64,000 nucleotides of DNA from positions 143,687,637-143,751,636 of the forward strand of contig CM061142.1 in assembly GCA_030789695.1 (NCBI GenBank), given 5' to 3'. The notes under the pieces are model-generated. The model saw nothing but the letters and a program-made list of their open reading frames with translations, had not been told where the DNA came from and did not search any database. The position numbers and the translations under genes are program-made. This document shows positions 33,966-45,752 of the stretch, one piece after another. Source of the stretch: Scilla litardierei (lineage: Eukaryota > Streptophyta > Magnoliopsida > Asparagales > Asparagaceae). The stretch's first letter is position 1, and each line of letters opens with the position of its first letter.

Positions 33966-34415
33966 GTCCGTCCTAAGTCGAACGGACCACAGGGGCACAA
34001 AAGCGCAGCGGAAATAGAAAACAAAATTTTCTAGACTAGCTAAACTATTTAGCTAGGCTCTGAGGGAGCCAGAACTTAGCCCGATCTATGCCAACTTGGG
34101 GTGGTTCTGACCACCCCAAGAGGGATCTACTCTAAAGCGACTAATTAAATCTACACTAAAAACTACTTAACCACATACCCGGAATCTTGGCCCTGGAGCA
34201 GGCAAGATGTACCACACCGTCTTCAGAAGCTCTTCGTAGACGAGCCGCCTTGACTCGAATCACCTAAACCGCCTCGCACCCTCGAACCGATCTGCCCGAA
34301 CCGACTTTCGCCTCCGAGCCGATCACACGCCGTAGAAAGTTTCACTTGAGAAGAACCCGTGTCTTAAACGTCCGGATCAAAATCCAAACCCCCTTCGTAG
34401 TCTTGCTAGGACTAC
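33966..34415. repeat. Serial hairpins in LTR A leader
   Basis: GTCCGT/ACGGAC (33966-33987), CTAGCTAAA/TTTAGCTAG (34036-34056, loop cta), GGCTC/GAGCC (34056-34070), CTTGGGGTGG/CCACCCCAAG (34095-34120, loop ttctga), ATCTTG/CAAGAT (34184-34208) and GTAGTC/GACTAC (34397-34415). All lie between the minus-strand TATA box and the LTR end. The second copy (from 47177) keeps them with few changes. Confidence 0.8.
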
Positions 34416-34532
34416 TCCGGAGAATAGGAAGAGAGAGAGAGAATAGTTTAGTCGCCGATCGAGCGTACTCTAAAAGTCTGAAGCTACTCGATCGATGACT
34501 TGGTGTGTTTTTCAACGAAGAGAGTGCACCCC

Positions 34533-34542
34533 TATTTATATA
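34533..34542 (-). promoter_or_regulatory. TATA box of LTR A (left copy)
   Basis: TATTTATATA on the plus strand; the same motif is at 47780-47789 in the other LTR. It lies about 330 bp downstream of the palindrome cluster on the transcribed strand. Confidence 0.7.
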
Positions 34543-34868
34543 GGGAGTCAGTACTCACTCTCTTGTTGCGAGCAATGTGGGACTATCATTAATTTGGAGA
34601 AAATTCAATTAAGCTAATTTAGCTTAATTTAAAGTTTAGTGACCTTTTCTCAAAAGCAAACTTTAACTAATTAATTCTCTCCGATCATTAAACTTTAGAC
34701 ACCAAACAAGCTATCAATCCGAAGGGCTTCGAATGGCGAACGCATATGAACCGACGGCGACGAATTTTGACATCGTTTGAACCCTCAAACAATGGCTCAA
34801 AGTTGGGCAAATTATCGAAATTCGTAGCCGTCATTTGGGGTTTCAAAAAACCTGAAATGACTTAAGTT

Positions 34869-35110
34869 GCGGGCGCGCCCGCTAAGCTTAGAAGGCACGC
34901 CCGCCCAAGGAGACAAGGGAAGGCCGCATGCCTGCTGGGCAGCGGGCGTGCACCCGTTGCAGCAGCGGGCACTGGCCCGCTGCATGCAGCGGGTCGTGCA
35001 GCGGACGCCCGCCCGTTGCAGTCAGCGGGCCATGCCCGTTGCTGCAGCAGGCTACGCCCGTTGTACAGCGGGCGTGTGCCCGCTGCTACCAGCGGGCTGC
35101 GCCCGTTTCC
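34869..35110. promoter_or_regulatory. Palindrome cluster GCGGGC/GCCCGC in LTR A U3
   Basis: Starts with the perfect 14-bp palindrome GCGGGCGCGCCCGC (34869-34882). About ten GCGGGC or CCCGCT-type blocks in alternating orientation follow, separated by short TGCAGCA-type linkers. The second LTR has a shorter version at about 48118-48297, so the number of units differs between the two LTRs of one element. Confidence 0.75.
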
Positions 35111-36350
35111 CTTTGTCTATGGGCTTGTTAGCCCAGTGGGTCTAACCCACTTCGCCTTGGACTATTATCGCGTTTCTGGGCTTGTTTGAGCTCCAATTTA
35201 GACGCGGTTTGAACCTGTGTTTAAACCGGGACGATCCCTTCAGCCAGCTAACCCTTTCCAATATGTTTGTTCCTACTAAATTTGTCCATATTGCTATTGT
35301 GACTAACTTTCACAACTTGACTTGTGAATATCATCAAATGATTTTCTCTCAATTTATCTTCATATTACTAAGACACGAACACTACTCGGTGTGAGACCCT
35401 ACAGCCCGACCTTACACAGGTTGGGGCTCGGAACCCCTAGACGACGGTCACTACGAGCAGTAGCTGTCGTCCCTGTTTCAGAATCATCATAACGTGATCG
35501 ACCCTTTGACAAAAGCATCATAGGGTTTACATTGGCTGTGTCAGTGATGAACTCCGTTAGCTATAGTCCCTTCGTCAAGACTGTGTTCCTGTTGGCCTAG
35601 GGTATGGTTTACTTTCAACCCTATTAGACAACATTGGTCAGTATATGGTGATCTTTGTTGTATACACGTTGTACTTCTTACAACGTACCCCGTCCGAGGA
35701 TTAACATAAAGACCGTACTGAGCCTGTAACACTAACTTCCCTTTAACGAAAGTGACAAATCCCATCTTAGTCATCTGCTCGCCTCGAGAGCTTCGGGTGC
35801 AACTCAACCTAAGATCTTTCAGCAGGCCTAGCCTCGAAGCTAGATCATAGGTCTAAGCTACACCAAAGACTCACAAGTTTGTACAAATGACTTCAGGTCT
35901 TAATGACCAGCTTACCTATCATCACCCTATAGTTATTAACGACAGTTTAGTTAAAGTCAACCATTTAATAACTCTAATTTGGTCGTTCAGTGAACTCATT
36001 CTCCAATGAGCACCTGTGTCTCGTCTCCGACTTCACCAAGTCGAATGACTATGAGATCATCATTACCCTAAGGTAAGACAAAGACACAGTGGTCTATCCG
36101 ATGTGTCGATATCCAGTTCTCGACACATCTATGACCACGAACCGTTTAAGACTTACGCTTATATTCGGTCACTTACAAACTCATAATCGAGATCTCATCT
36201 AGATACGTAAGGACCTAACTATAAGTCTATGGATATTATCTAAGTATATTAATACGAACGATTTATACTTAGAATAGTAGGTACCATATACATTATGAAC
36301 AAGACGTATACTTTTGGATAAATTACCTTATGGGCATATATTCTCCTACA

Positions 36351-37658
36351 TCTCCCACTTGCACTTAGGCTATTTATCTCGGTATCTCATACCGCTATAG
36401 CATATCTGTCACATTGACATTTATATGACAAACCTAAGAGTGGTTTTACTAACGAGTACCTACAACGAATTTTAATGGATTAATTAATACATCTCTTGAT
36501 CACACAGGGTTGATCCTTTGGAAAAATGATCTGGATCAATTTTTCCTATCGTTGTATAGCTAACAATTAGCTTATACAATCTAGATGTAGGGTCTAACAA
36601 TTCTATAAGTCAGTCTCAGCTCATTCCACTTATCTTGTGTCAATATGTCGAGTACATACGTGACGCCCTAAGTCTCTATATATGTGATTAAATCAAAACA
36701 ATTTTGGTCCAATGTTTTATATAGATGATTCATTTAAGGTGGAAATCCTTTTTACTTAGTCCGAAAGACCGGAACTAAGTATACGAGCTAGCTCCCACTG
36801 ACTTTAAGAATTACCTGGTTAAATACTTCAATATTATATCTAAATCAAATTTAGATTATATATACGAAGATATTACCATTAGGTAAGTGCTTTAGATTGA
36901 ATGTAATAGTGTCAGGTTCGGTTTGACGAATGAGTCAAGTCAAGATCGTTTAAGGAATCTTGACATTGACTCGCTCAATCAAAACGTCCTACACTATACA
37001 TTTCCCTTAATGACATTTAATATTAACTCTTTAATAACTAAATGCAGTTTATTAATAATTAATCTTAATATGCGTATAATTGTGATCGCACACAATTTAT
37101 ACGCTCCTGGAACCTATATTTAACTACCAATTAACCATAACATTAAGTCAGCTCCAAAAACAACATTTTCCAAAGCTACGCATCATAATTCGAAAATTTC
37201 AGCAATCAACTCAGAAATCCACAATCACAGAAAATTTAAGCCAATCAAATTTCAACTCAACAGAAAACGCAATTCCCGAGACATTCATAAAACAACGGAT
37301 TCATTAAGATGAACCGTAATTTGTTTATCCAATAAACTTTGAGTGTAGAACACTCAATCATTGTTTTCAACTTTAAAGAAATGATACATTTTATTTAACT
37401 AAAATTAGTATCATCTCTGTCTTGATCATGTCTCTCTTAGTCTTTGAACGGCCCTAGCAGCAACGATTGCTCAGATTGACGACAGTCCTCCGCACTTCTC
37501 CCAATCTCCGCTTCATTTCAGCCACATGTATACATTACACAGATGTCTTTAGTATCTCATACTATATGATTGGAAATAATTACGTTTTATTGAATTTAAT
37601 TTGTACCTGAGGTAGAGGCATCAGTATGCCCCTTCTTCTTCTCTGCAAGATAGATCTT
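36351..37658 (-). mobile_element. 3' internal region of element A, no pol
   Basis: From the LTR inward this holds the polypurine tract complement (36351-36365) and AT-rich sequence without a recognisable coding region. Between gag and the 3' LTR only about 1.3 kb remain, so protease, integrase, RT and RNase H are absent. The short frame at 36923-37123 shows no domain. A is therefore a gag-only, non-autonomous element. Confidence 0.65.
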
Positions 37659-38420
37659 GCAGTTCCTCTACCAGTGGCCAATCTTGTGGCAATGGAAGCA
37701 CTCAGATTTTGACGGGGCCCCTTTAGTCTTTTTCTTCCCTTTCTTTGCCTTCGTAGGTTGTGGGACCTACCTCTTCTTACCCTTGCCTTTCAGCTGGTCG
37801 GAAGAAGCAGAGCCAACAACCAATGCAGTCGGCTTCTTCTCAATCTTCTCAAACTGCCTAAGCATATTGAGGAGACCAGGAAGATCTGTTTCAAGACTGT
37901 TCATTATAAAACCAGTGATGAAAGGCTTAAACTCAGGAGTTAAAGACTTCAGGATAATGTCCACAGACATCTCATTGTCCAGGACAAATCCTAACTGGGC
38001 GGCGTCCTCTACGTACCCGATCATCTAGATAACATGATCCTGTATGGGCCCTGCTTCCATCTTTGTGCCCCAGAGGTTGCTGGTGGCTTCGAACTTGGCA
38101 GCTCGAGATCGCTTGCTGTATAACTCTTGTGCATTGAGAAGCATACTTTGAACATCCATATGTTCATGCTTCCTCTACAGCTCGTTACTCATCGAAGCCA
38201 GAGTAAGGCACCTGGCCTTCTCTGCATCCCTCTGGTACAATTTGTAGGCTTCCTTTTCCTCGAAGGTCGAATCTTCGTCGGGCTTATCCGGAGCGTCCTC
38301 GAACATTATGTATCCTATCCCGGCTAGGGAAATGACCAACTTAATGTTCCTATGCCAGTCTTTGTAGTTCGTTCCATCGAGCACGTTTTTCTCAACCATA
38401 TATCTAAGAACTGAATCCAT
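37659..38420 (-). pseudogene. Copia Gag of element A, broken
   Basis: The start at 38420 gives MDSVLRYMVEKNVLDGTNYKD, the usual opening of plant Copia Gag (NGTNY-like tryptophan region). It stops at 38175. The second frame (37767-38024) has LTPEFKPFITGFIMN and a lysine-rich end. The zinc knuckle lies at 37659-37700, CFHC...GHW-stop-RNC, with all four metal ligands but an internal TAG. Gag would package the RNA. B carries a remnant of the same gene. Confidence 0.85.
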
Positions 38421-39009
38421 TCTGCATTTTTATAGATACTTTAATCAGTATATGTTCGTAGTATAGTTTTAATTGTTTTAATAAAACTATATTCTCCCAC
38501 TAAATTTATTAAAGCCATAATAATAAACAATTTATTATATAATAACATTTGTGAGAGAGTCATCTGATTACCCTGAGTCTGATAACCTTGAGTGTGTCTC
38601 AACAAGTTGTCCGACTCTGCAGTCGGAAGACGAACTTGTCGTCAAGCATATTAAAATATGATTCCCTATCGATTTTACCCCAAGTCATTTGTGATCATGA
38701 GTGTGCTCAACCGGATCACAATGGTTAGCCTAGTCGGACCCTCGTTTTCGTGTCAGCCTGACTTGCCCCGCTGCTCAGTGTATGCATGACACGTTGGTTT
38801 GGGTCAGGACTTAGACTACATTCTTGGTTAGACTTATGCCGATGCTCAAAGGATGAGACAACGATTCTAGTCAGGTCAAGATGTCAATCAAGAAATCGGT
38901 TTCTATAAGATTGACATGTCACGGCTTGAGTGTAGTTCAACAACCATAACATGTTGCTTACAGTTACCAACTCCTAAAACAAGGAGGGCTACGTTTTATC
39001 TTGAACAAG
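38421..39009 (-). mobile_element. Leader of element A, proximal part
   Basis: Non-coding sequence upstream of A gag on the minus strand, closely related to B leader at about 16440-17000 (shared block AACCTTGAGTGTG and neighbouring text). It is interrupted at 39009/39010 by F with target duplication ATTAT and continues at 45753. Confidence 0.7.
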
Positions 39010-39179
39010 ATTATTGTAGGGATCGTCTAACCCTTGTAATACTAACAACACACACTAGAGGGGGGGTGAATAGTGTAATGGCAATAAAAATGTCCAATTA
39101 AAATTTAACTTGCAAATGCGGAATAATAAATGCAAGAGGAATTAATGGCACAATCAATCCAAACGCAAACACACAGATT

Positions 39180-39530
39180 TACCCGGGTTCCCCAAATTTG
39201 GGTACATTCAGCCACACCAATATTCATTATATTCCCACACAGAGAAGTGAATACAAATCTCACAATGAGATACCCCACAAAGAGGATTTATGCCCTACAC
39301 ATGGACCAAACCAATCCTACACAAGGATCAAGACTCCCACACAGAGAATCACTAACTCCCACTCAGAGAATTAGGGTTAGCCCTACACTAGGACACTAGA
39401 ACTCCCACAAAGAGAGTTAATTCCCACAAAGAGAATTCCCTAGTCCCACGAAGTGACAACCTCCCACAAAGAGAGAAACTCCCACAAAGAGAGTATCCTA
39501 ATCACACAAAGAGAAATAGGAAAGCAAATT
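39180..39530. repeat. Hairpin series with loop CCACAAAGA in LTR F (left)
   Basis: Same series as in the right LTR (44100-44405): repeated CCCACAAAGAGA segments flanked by arms that change from unit to unit, including AACTC/GAGTT and AATTC/GAATT around 39390-39430. Some units here have extra changes (for example cccacgaagtgac). It lies in the transcribed R-U5 part of the minus-strand element. Confidence 0.75.
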
Positions 39531-39898
39531 ACACCATGTAAAGTAAATACCCTTACCTATGCCTTGAGATGCTTACTCATGAATGAAGGCAAGGCATGGA
39601 AGAAGATCTCCAAGTGTTGGAATATGCTTGAGTGCACTTGGATGTTTTCCCTTGAGCTGGACTTCAATACATGAAGGAAGATGAATGCTTAATGAAGGGA
39701 AATGAGGGAGCTTGAGAGTGGCTTAAAGATCTCTTGAGATTTTCAATAGAATCAAGAGTTATCAAGTGTTGTCCAAGAGTTCTCAAGAAAGGCAGCACAC
39801 TCATATATGTAGGAATCCTATATCAAGCCCAAAAACCCAAAGAAACATCTAAATAATCAAATCTGCAACGGCTAGAAACTGGGTGAAAACGACAGGAA

Positions 39899-40440
39899 CA
39901 GTCGACTGATGATCAGAGACAGTCGACTGATCAACGGCTAGAAATTATCCAATGCCTATAATCTGAGCCAGGACAGTCGACTGACGAAGTCAATACAGTC
40001 GACTGACAAACAGGACATGCGCCTGTTAATCCTTCAGCAGAAGACTGCTGCTGGGGATGGATCGAAACAAAGAGCTGCACTCTTTCTTCAATTCTTCGCA
40101 CATGCGACTGATGTTAATACTACAGTCGACTGTCAAATAGTTAGGCGACTGTACATTCTTCATCAGTCGACTACTGTAAAGTATGGAGATAAGACAGAGA
40201 GATGCAGAGATTGCACTTATGCTAGACATGCGACTGTTGGCCAAATGCCAGGCGACTGTAAATTTACAAGCGACTGAAAACTGATCGACAGGCGACTGTG
40301 CGTAAAGCTCAAGTTTGAGTCAATTGAAATGTTGACTTGAGCTGTGCAAATCAGACGACTGTAGAATGATCTACAGGCGACTGGAAATCACCCAGTCGGC
40401 TGTTTTTCCCTCATCAGACGACTGCCCGAATGCCAGAGAC
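39899..40440. promoter_or_regulatory. Palindrome cluster CAGTCGACTG in LTR F (left)
   Basis: CAGTCGACTG at 39899-39908 and 39920-39929 is perfect, with further perfect or near-perfect copies near 39974, 39997 and 40121. Beyond that come single-arm forms such as GGCGACTGT and CAGTCGGCTG up to 40435. The right LTR has the same at about 44781-45310. The cluster lies directly upstream of the minus-strand TATA region. Confidence 0.75.
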
Positions 40441-40865
40441 TCCAAGTGAGTCTTTGGACAGAGTGAACCTATTGGGTTAATTTCTATGATAATCCTAATG
40501 TTCACTAAGATGGTTAAATGCATGTGCATGAATGAGCAAACCATCTAACAAGGCATTACATCAATCCTAGACAAAAAAAGAGAGAGAAAGCAATAAAGAA
40601 AATTACATGGATTACAATGCTTTTAAAAGAGTCTAAGTCTTCAATCTTGATGCCTTGATTGCTCCACCATCTCCAAGCTTTGGCACTCTTTGAGTCCAAA
40701 CTTTGGCCTTTCTTCATATGATGTCCATCCTTACACCAAGTGATTAGTCTCCAAGATAGATATCCTTGAAATAAACTGAGAGACTAAACATGAGATTCAG
40801 TAGCAACAATATAATGTTGTGATCATCATCAAAATAAGATTGGTATGAAACACCAATACTCAACA

Positions 40866-41225
40866 ATCTCCCCCTTTTTGATGATGACACACATTATGTA
40901 AATCATAAAGAATTAAAGCACAAAGCTAATGATCTCCCCCTACTTATATGTACCAATTATATAATGAGATACACAAAGGTAGATACTCATAAAACCAATA
41001 ACAACAAGGTGACATATAATAGGCATGGATTACATAAACCAATTGCAAAGAATAAAAGCATGCAAACATGAATGGTTTATCTAATCCCATATATCTCTCC
41101 CCATAGAGATATCTCACCCCATATGCATATGTATATATCTCTCCCCCTATAGATATGATCACATAATGCATATATCTCTCCCCCTTGACATCGTCAAAAA
41201 GGTGGACATCAAAAATATCCCCCTT
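40866..41225 (-). other. Polypurine tract and repeated purine tracts of element F
   Basis: The tract next to the 3' LTR reads AAAAAGGGGGAGAT on the minus strand (40866-40879). Similar GGGGGAGA or GGGGAGAG blocks recur at about 40933, 41097, 41151, 41176 and 41218. Repeated polypurine tracts upstream of the 3' LTR are a described trait of Sireviruses, which supports the classification. Confidence 0.7.
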
Positions 41226-41794
41226 TGTCATCTTAACCAAGATGTGACAATATGCAAGAAAAGAAAGATATGTATGATACCAAATTTAAAAATTTAGAGG
41301 GTATCAATTCACTATCCCATGCTCCCCCTAGATCATAGAAATAGTCAACTTTTGACTTCTAAGATCTAATACCAATTAATCAATGGAGCCATGGGCCTTA
41401 AAAAATGTATCAAAGCAATAGATATGAAAAAATCAAGCTTCTGAGATACACAAGTATATTGCCAAAAATAATGAGACATGAAACATGTTGGCAATAAACA
41501 AGAGGTTTGGTTTGAGGCCCAAAATAACCAAATATAAATAATGATATCAAATAACCTCCGAAATGAGAGTTAAAATATGTCTTAAAATAATTTAAACATA
41601 TAATATATTAACTCTCCCCTTTGACATACACATAGATCATGCATGCATGTCAATAAACCCCAAGGTCCCAATTTTCATGAAAAGAAATAAATTTGAAAAT
41701 ATTTTCAAAATCATGAAACACACACAATCAATGGGTATGCTTAAAATAAACATAGAAGCACAATACCCATGCAATATGCATATGTGTGAGGAAC
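41226..41794 (-). mobile_element. Non-coding 3' part of element F
   Basis: AT-rich sequence between the end of the Gag-derived frame and the polypurine tracts. I see no domain; pol is absent. Short frames are not convincing. Confidence 0.6.
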
Positions 41795-43860
41795 CTAAAC
41801 ATTAGGTAACCAAACCCAAGAGGAGTTTGATTTCCTAACGTAATCACACGAGGTGATCACATCCCTAACTAGAGAGTTGATGTAACTATCTCTCTCTTGC
41901 ACACTAGGCTTAGTGGGAATCCATAATCTCAAGGACTTCCTAGGCAATGGTTTTGCCTTTGCAAGAGGAAAGGATGTGGCATGCTTAGGTGTAGAAACAA
42001 GTTTCTTAGCATGCAAAGAATAAGGATTTTGCTTCTTAGCAAAAATGAAGATTCTTCATTCTCCATCGTCACCTTGTGATCTACATGCTTCTTGTTGGTG
42101 TTATTATTGTATAAGAAAGCATGGTGATTCTTCTTGGATGCTTTAGCAATATTTCTTGAATTTGCATCAAAAGAAGAATTAGAGGTGGGTTTGGGAACCA
42201 CATTTTGAATATAACCCAAACCTCCTCTATTATTTGTCGGATGTTGTTTTTCCAACAAATCGTGGAGTGAATCCCTAGAATACACAAAGCTTATGAGCTT
42301 CCGGGATTCCTCTTCACATTTCAATGTAAGTTGTTGAATGTGAGCATCTAAGCTAAGGTTTTGAGCAATGAGATTTTCATTTGAAATACTCAATTCCTTA
42401 ACTTGAGAGAGAAGTGTGTCTCTCTCACAAGTGTCATAAACATGCCTTTCATCATGAACTACACTTGCAATAACTAGTTCATGCATTCTACTCTTAGAAA
42501 TCTTATATTTTTCTTTTAATCTATTGTAAGAGTTGATGCACTTACTAGCCTTTTCGGAGACCAAGTCACATTTGATCTTGAGCTCCTCATATGAGATCTT
42601 TTCTTCCTCGATCTCAACAACAACAACATCATCATTGCAAGAGCTTGATGACGACTTCTCCTCCTTAGCCATGATGCACGAATCCTCATAGGAATTGTAT
42701 GCATCAAGCCAAGCATCCAACTCTTCTTCGTTTAATCTGGAGGGGATTGGTGTAGGACCATCCATGGCTACAAAGCATGCGTGAGCATCCTCCTTTGTAT
42801 CCTCTTCTTCGTTACTCGAAGTGTCCTCACTCGAATCATCAAAGGTCCCGACAAGTCCCTTCTTGTGATTTTTGGACTTGGACCTTCCTTTCCAATACTT
42901 CTTCCCTTTACCCTTGTAAGTTTCTTTAATGGGTTTGGAAGGACATTCGGTAGACAAGTGACCTTTTCCACTGCAAGTGTAACAAGTAGGAACCTTGTTA
43001 GAATTGGAGGCAAACTTTGACAAAGACTTACCTTGCTTACATTTGAGGAAAGCTTTGAATTGCTCGGCAAGATCATCAATTTCTTCTCCACTTGCATCTT
43101 CTTGCTCAACTTCTTCGCTAGGAGCTTCTCGATGGAATTTCCTCCTCCACTTGATTGGATCCTCCTTGGCATGGAATGCAACCCCCTTTTGCTTCTCTAG
43201 CTTCTCAGGCTTTGTTGGTTGAATCTCCTTCTTGTGTTGAAGCTTTACTTCATACGCCATGAGATTTCCAATGTACTCCTCAACGGTATATTTGGACGTG
43301 TCATATGACTCCAAAATTCCGTTGGCCTTTGACTCCCAACGAGGTGTAAGAGAGTCTAGGATCTTCTCAACACGATCCTCTTGGGAAAACGTCTTCCCGA
43401 GTCCCTCCAAATCGTTCACAATATCGGTAAACCTAGTGATCATCTCTGAAATGCTTTCGCCTTCCTGCATCTTAAACATTTCATATTTAGATCTAAACAC
43501 AGTTTGTTTAGATTTCTTTACCTTCATTGTCCCTTCATGAAAAATCTACAAGGTGTGCCAAATATCATTCGTCGTTTTGTACATGGAGATACGGTTGAAC
43601 TCACTAGAAGAGAGAGCGCAATGTAATGCATTCATAGCTCTCGCATTGAACTTGATTGGGTCCTTCTCCGCCTTTGTCCTTGAAGCCACAGGAGTAGTGG
43701 GCTTCTTTAATGGCACCTCCGTGATGTCCCATAGGTCTTGACCCTCCATGTAGATCATCAATCTGATCTTCCAACTTGGGTAGTTGGTTCCGTTGAAGAG
43801 CGGGGGTCAAACAGTTGAGTGACCTTCTTCATGAGATGCGGATGAGGCGTTGAATGCCAT
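41795..43860 (-). pseudogene. Sirevirus-like Gag of element F, nearly complete
   Basis: The start at 43860 (MAFNASSASHEE) is close to the primer site. Two in-frame stops (after HSTV and after DIWHTL) fit C-to-T changes. The long frame 43527-41929 has the Copia Gag domain (SISEMITRFTDIVNDL, LTPRWESKA), an intact zinc knuckle CYTCSGKGHLSTEC, a lysine-rich and then acidic serine-rich stretch, and a long helical region with heptad-like leucines. A frameshift near 42050 leads to the tail frame ending at 41795. The long coiled C-terminus is typical of Sireviruses. No pol follows. Confidence 0.9.
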
Positions 43861-43882
43861 TGTTACAGTATGCTTTAACCTC

Positions 43883-43896
43883 ACTCTGATACCAAT
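43883..43896 (-). other. Primer binding site, initiator-Met type (element F)
   Basis: The minus strand reads TTGGTATCAGAG, complementary to initiator tRNA-Met, within 2 bp of the LTR at 43897. Confidence 0.9.
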
Positions 43897-45747
43897 TGTA
43901 GGGATCGTCTAACCCTTGCAATACTAGCAACACACACTAGAGGGGGGTGAATAGTGTAATGGCAATAAAATTGTCCAATTAAAATTTAACTTGCAAATGC
44001 GGAATAATAAATGCAAGAGGAATTAAAGGGTACAATCAATCCAAACGCAAACACAAAGATTTACCCTGGTCCCCTAAATTTGGGTACATCCAGCCACACC
44101 AATATTCACTATATTCCCACACAGAGAAGTGAATACAAATCTCATAAGGAGATGCCCCACAAAGAGGATTTATGCCCTACACAAGGACCAAACCAATCCT
44201 ACACAAGGATCAAGACTCCCACACAGAGAATCACTAACTCCCACTTAGAGAATTAGGGTTATCCCCACACTAGGACACTAGAACTCCCACAAAGAGAGTT
44301 AATTCCCACAAAGAGAATTCCCAAGTCCCACAAAGAGACAACCTCCCACAAAGAGAGAAACTCCCACAAAGAGAGTATCCTAATCCCACAAAGAGAAATA
44401 GGAAAGCAAATTACACCCTGTAAAGTAAATACCCTTACCTATGCCTTGAGATGCTTACTCATGAATGAATGCAAGGCATGGAAGAGGATCTCTAAGTGTT
44501 GGAATATGCTTGAGAGCACTTGGATGATTTCCCTTGAGCTGGACTTCAATACATGAAGGACGATGAATGCTCAATAAAGGGAAATGGGGGAGCTTGAGAG
44601 TGGCTTAAAGATCTCTTGAGATTTTCAATAGAATCAAGAGTTATCATGTGTTGTCCAAGAGTTCTCAAGAAAGGCAGCACACTCATATACATAGGAATCC
44701 TATCTCATGCCCAAAAATCGAAAGAAACAGCCAAATAATCAAATCTGCAATGGCTAGAAACTGGGTGAAAACGACAGGAACAGTCGACTGATGATCGAGA
44801 GACAGTTGACTGATCAACGGCTAGAAAATATCCAACGACTATAATCTGAGCCAGGACAGTCGACTGACAAAGTCAATACAGTCGACTGACAAATAGGACA
44901 GTCGCCGGTTAATCCTTCAGCAGACGACTGCTGCAGGGGATGGATCGAAACAAAGAGCTGCACTCTTTCTTCAATTCTTCACACAGGCGACTGAAGTTAA
45001 TACTACAGTCGACTGTCAAATAGTCAGGCGACTGTACATTCTTCATCAGTTGACTATTGTAAAGTATGGAGAGAAGACAGAGAGATGTAGAGATTGCACT
45101 TACGCTAGACAGGCGACTGTTGGCCAAATGCCAGGCGACTGTAAATATACAGGCAACTGAAAACTGATCGACAGGCCACTGTGTGTAATGCTCAAGTTTG
45201 ATTCAATTGAAATGTTGACTTCAGCTGTGCAAATCAGGCGACTGTAGAAGGATCTACAGGCGACTGGAAATCACCCAGTCGGCTGTTTTTCCCTCATCAG
45301 ACGACTGCCCGAAAGCCAGAGACTTCAAGTGAGTCTTTGGATAGGGTGAACCAATTGGGTTGGATTCTATGATAATCCTAAGGTTCACTAAGATGGTTAA
45401 ATGCATGTGCATGAATGAGCAAACCATCTAACAAGGCATTACATCAACCCTAGACACAAAAGAGAGAGAAAGCAATAAATAAAATTACATGGATTACGAT
45501 GCTTTCAAAAGAGTCTAATTCTTCAATCTTGATACCTTGATTGCTCCACCATGTCCAAGCTTTGGCACTCCTTGAGTCCAAACTTTGGCCTTTCTTCACA
45601 TGATGTCCATCTTTACACCAATTGATTAGTCTCCAAGACAGATATCCTTGAAATAAACTGAGAGACTAAACATGAGATTCATTAGCAACAACATAATGTT
45701 GTGATCATCATCAAAATAAGATTGGTATGAAACACCAATACTCAACA
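43897..45747 (-). mobile_element. 5' LTR of Sirevirus-like element F
   Basis: Exactly 1851 bp, the same length as the other LTR, differing from it by a few changes per hundred bases by eye. It carries the same palindrome cluster (about 44781-45310) and hairpin series (44100-44405), and is flanked on the right by target duplication ATTAT (45748-45752). Confidence 0.92.
44100..44405. repeat. Hairpin series with loop CCACAAAGA in LTR F (right)
   Basis: AACTC/GAGTT (44282-44300) and AATTC/GAATT (44301-44319) each enclose the identical 9-nt loop CCACAAAGA; GTC/GAC (44325-44339) encloses the same loop. Other units in the row: TATTCACT/AGTGAATA (about 44103-44134), ATCTC/GAGAT (about 44139-44153), ATCCT/AGGAT (about 44196-44210), and ACTC/GAGT and CCTA/TAGG at the end. 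The arms differ while complementarity is kept. Confidence 0.8.
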
Positions 45748-45752
45748 ATTAT

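Larger units (their letters stand above)
33928..36350 (-). mobile_element. 3' LTR of Copia element A
   Basis: 2423 bp, TGTTGGGG at 33928 to CTCCTACA at 36350. It is followed by TCTCCCACTTGCAC, the complement of a purine-rich tract, so this is the 3' end of a minus-strand element. The left flank TTTTG (33923-33927) pairs with TTTTA (58945-58949) after the other LTR, a 5-bp target duplication with one change. A minus-strand TATA box is at 34533-34542, the palindrome cluster at 34869-35110 and hairpins at 33966-34415. Confidence 0.9.
39015..40865 (-). mobile_element. 3' LTR of Sirevirus-like element F
   Basis: 1851 bp, TGTAGGGATC at 39015 to ACTCAACA at 40865. On the minus strand it opens TGTTGAGTATTGG, like LTR E (TGTTGAGTATTGA). 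The palindrome cluster lies at 39899-40440, a TATA-like region near 39800-39825 and the hairpin series at 39180-39530. Target duplication ATTAT at 39010-39014 and 45748-45752 is perfect. Confidence 0.92.

Noticed and set aside
34867..35145. Cysteine-rich frames resembling a small secreted protein
   Set aside because: They arise from GCGGGC/GCCCGC palindromes in the LTR and are present in different form in the other LTR of the same element.
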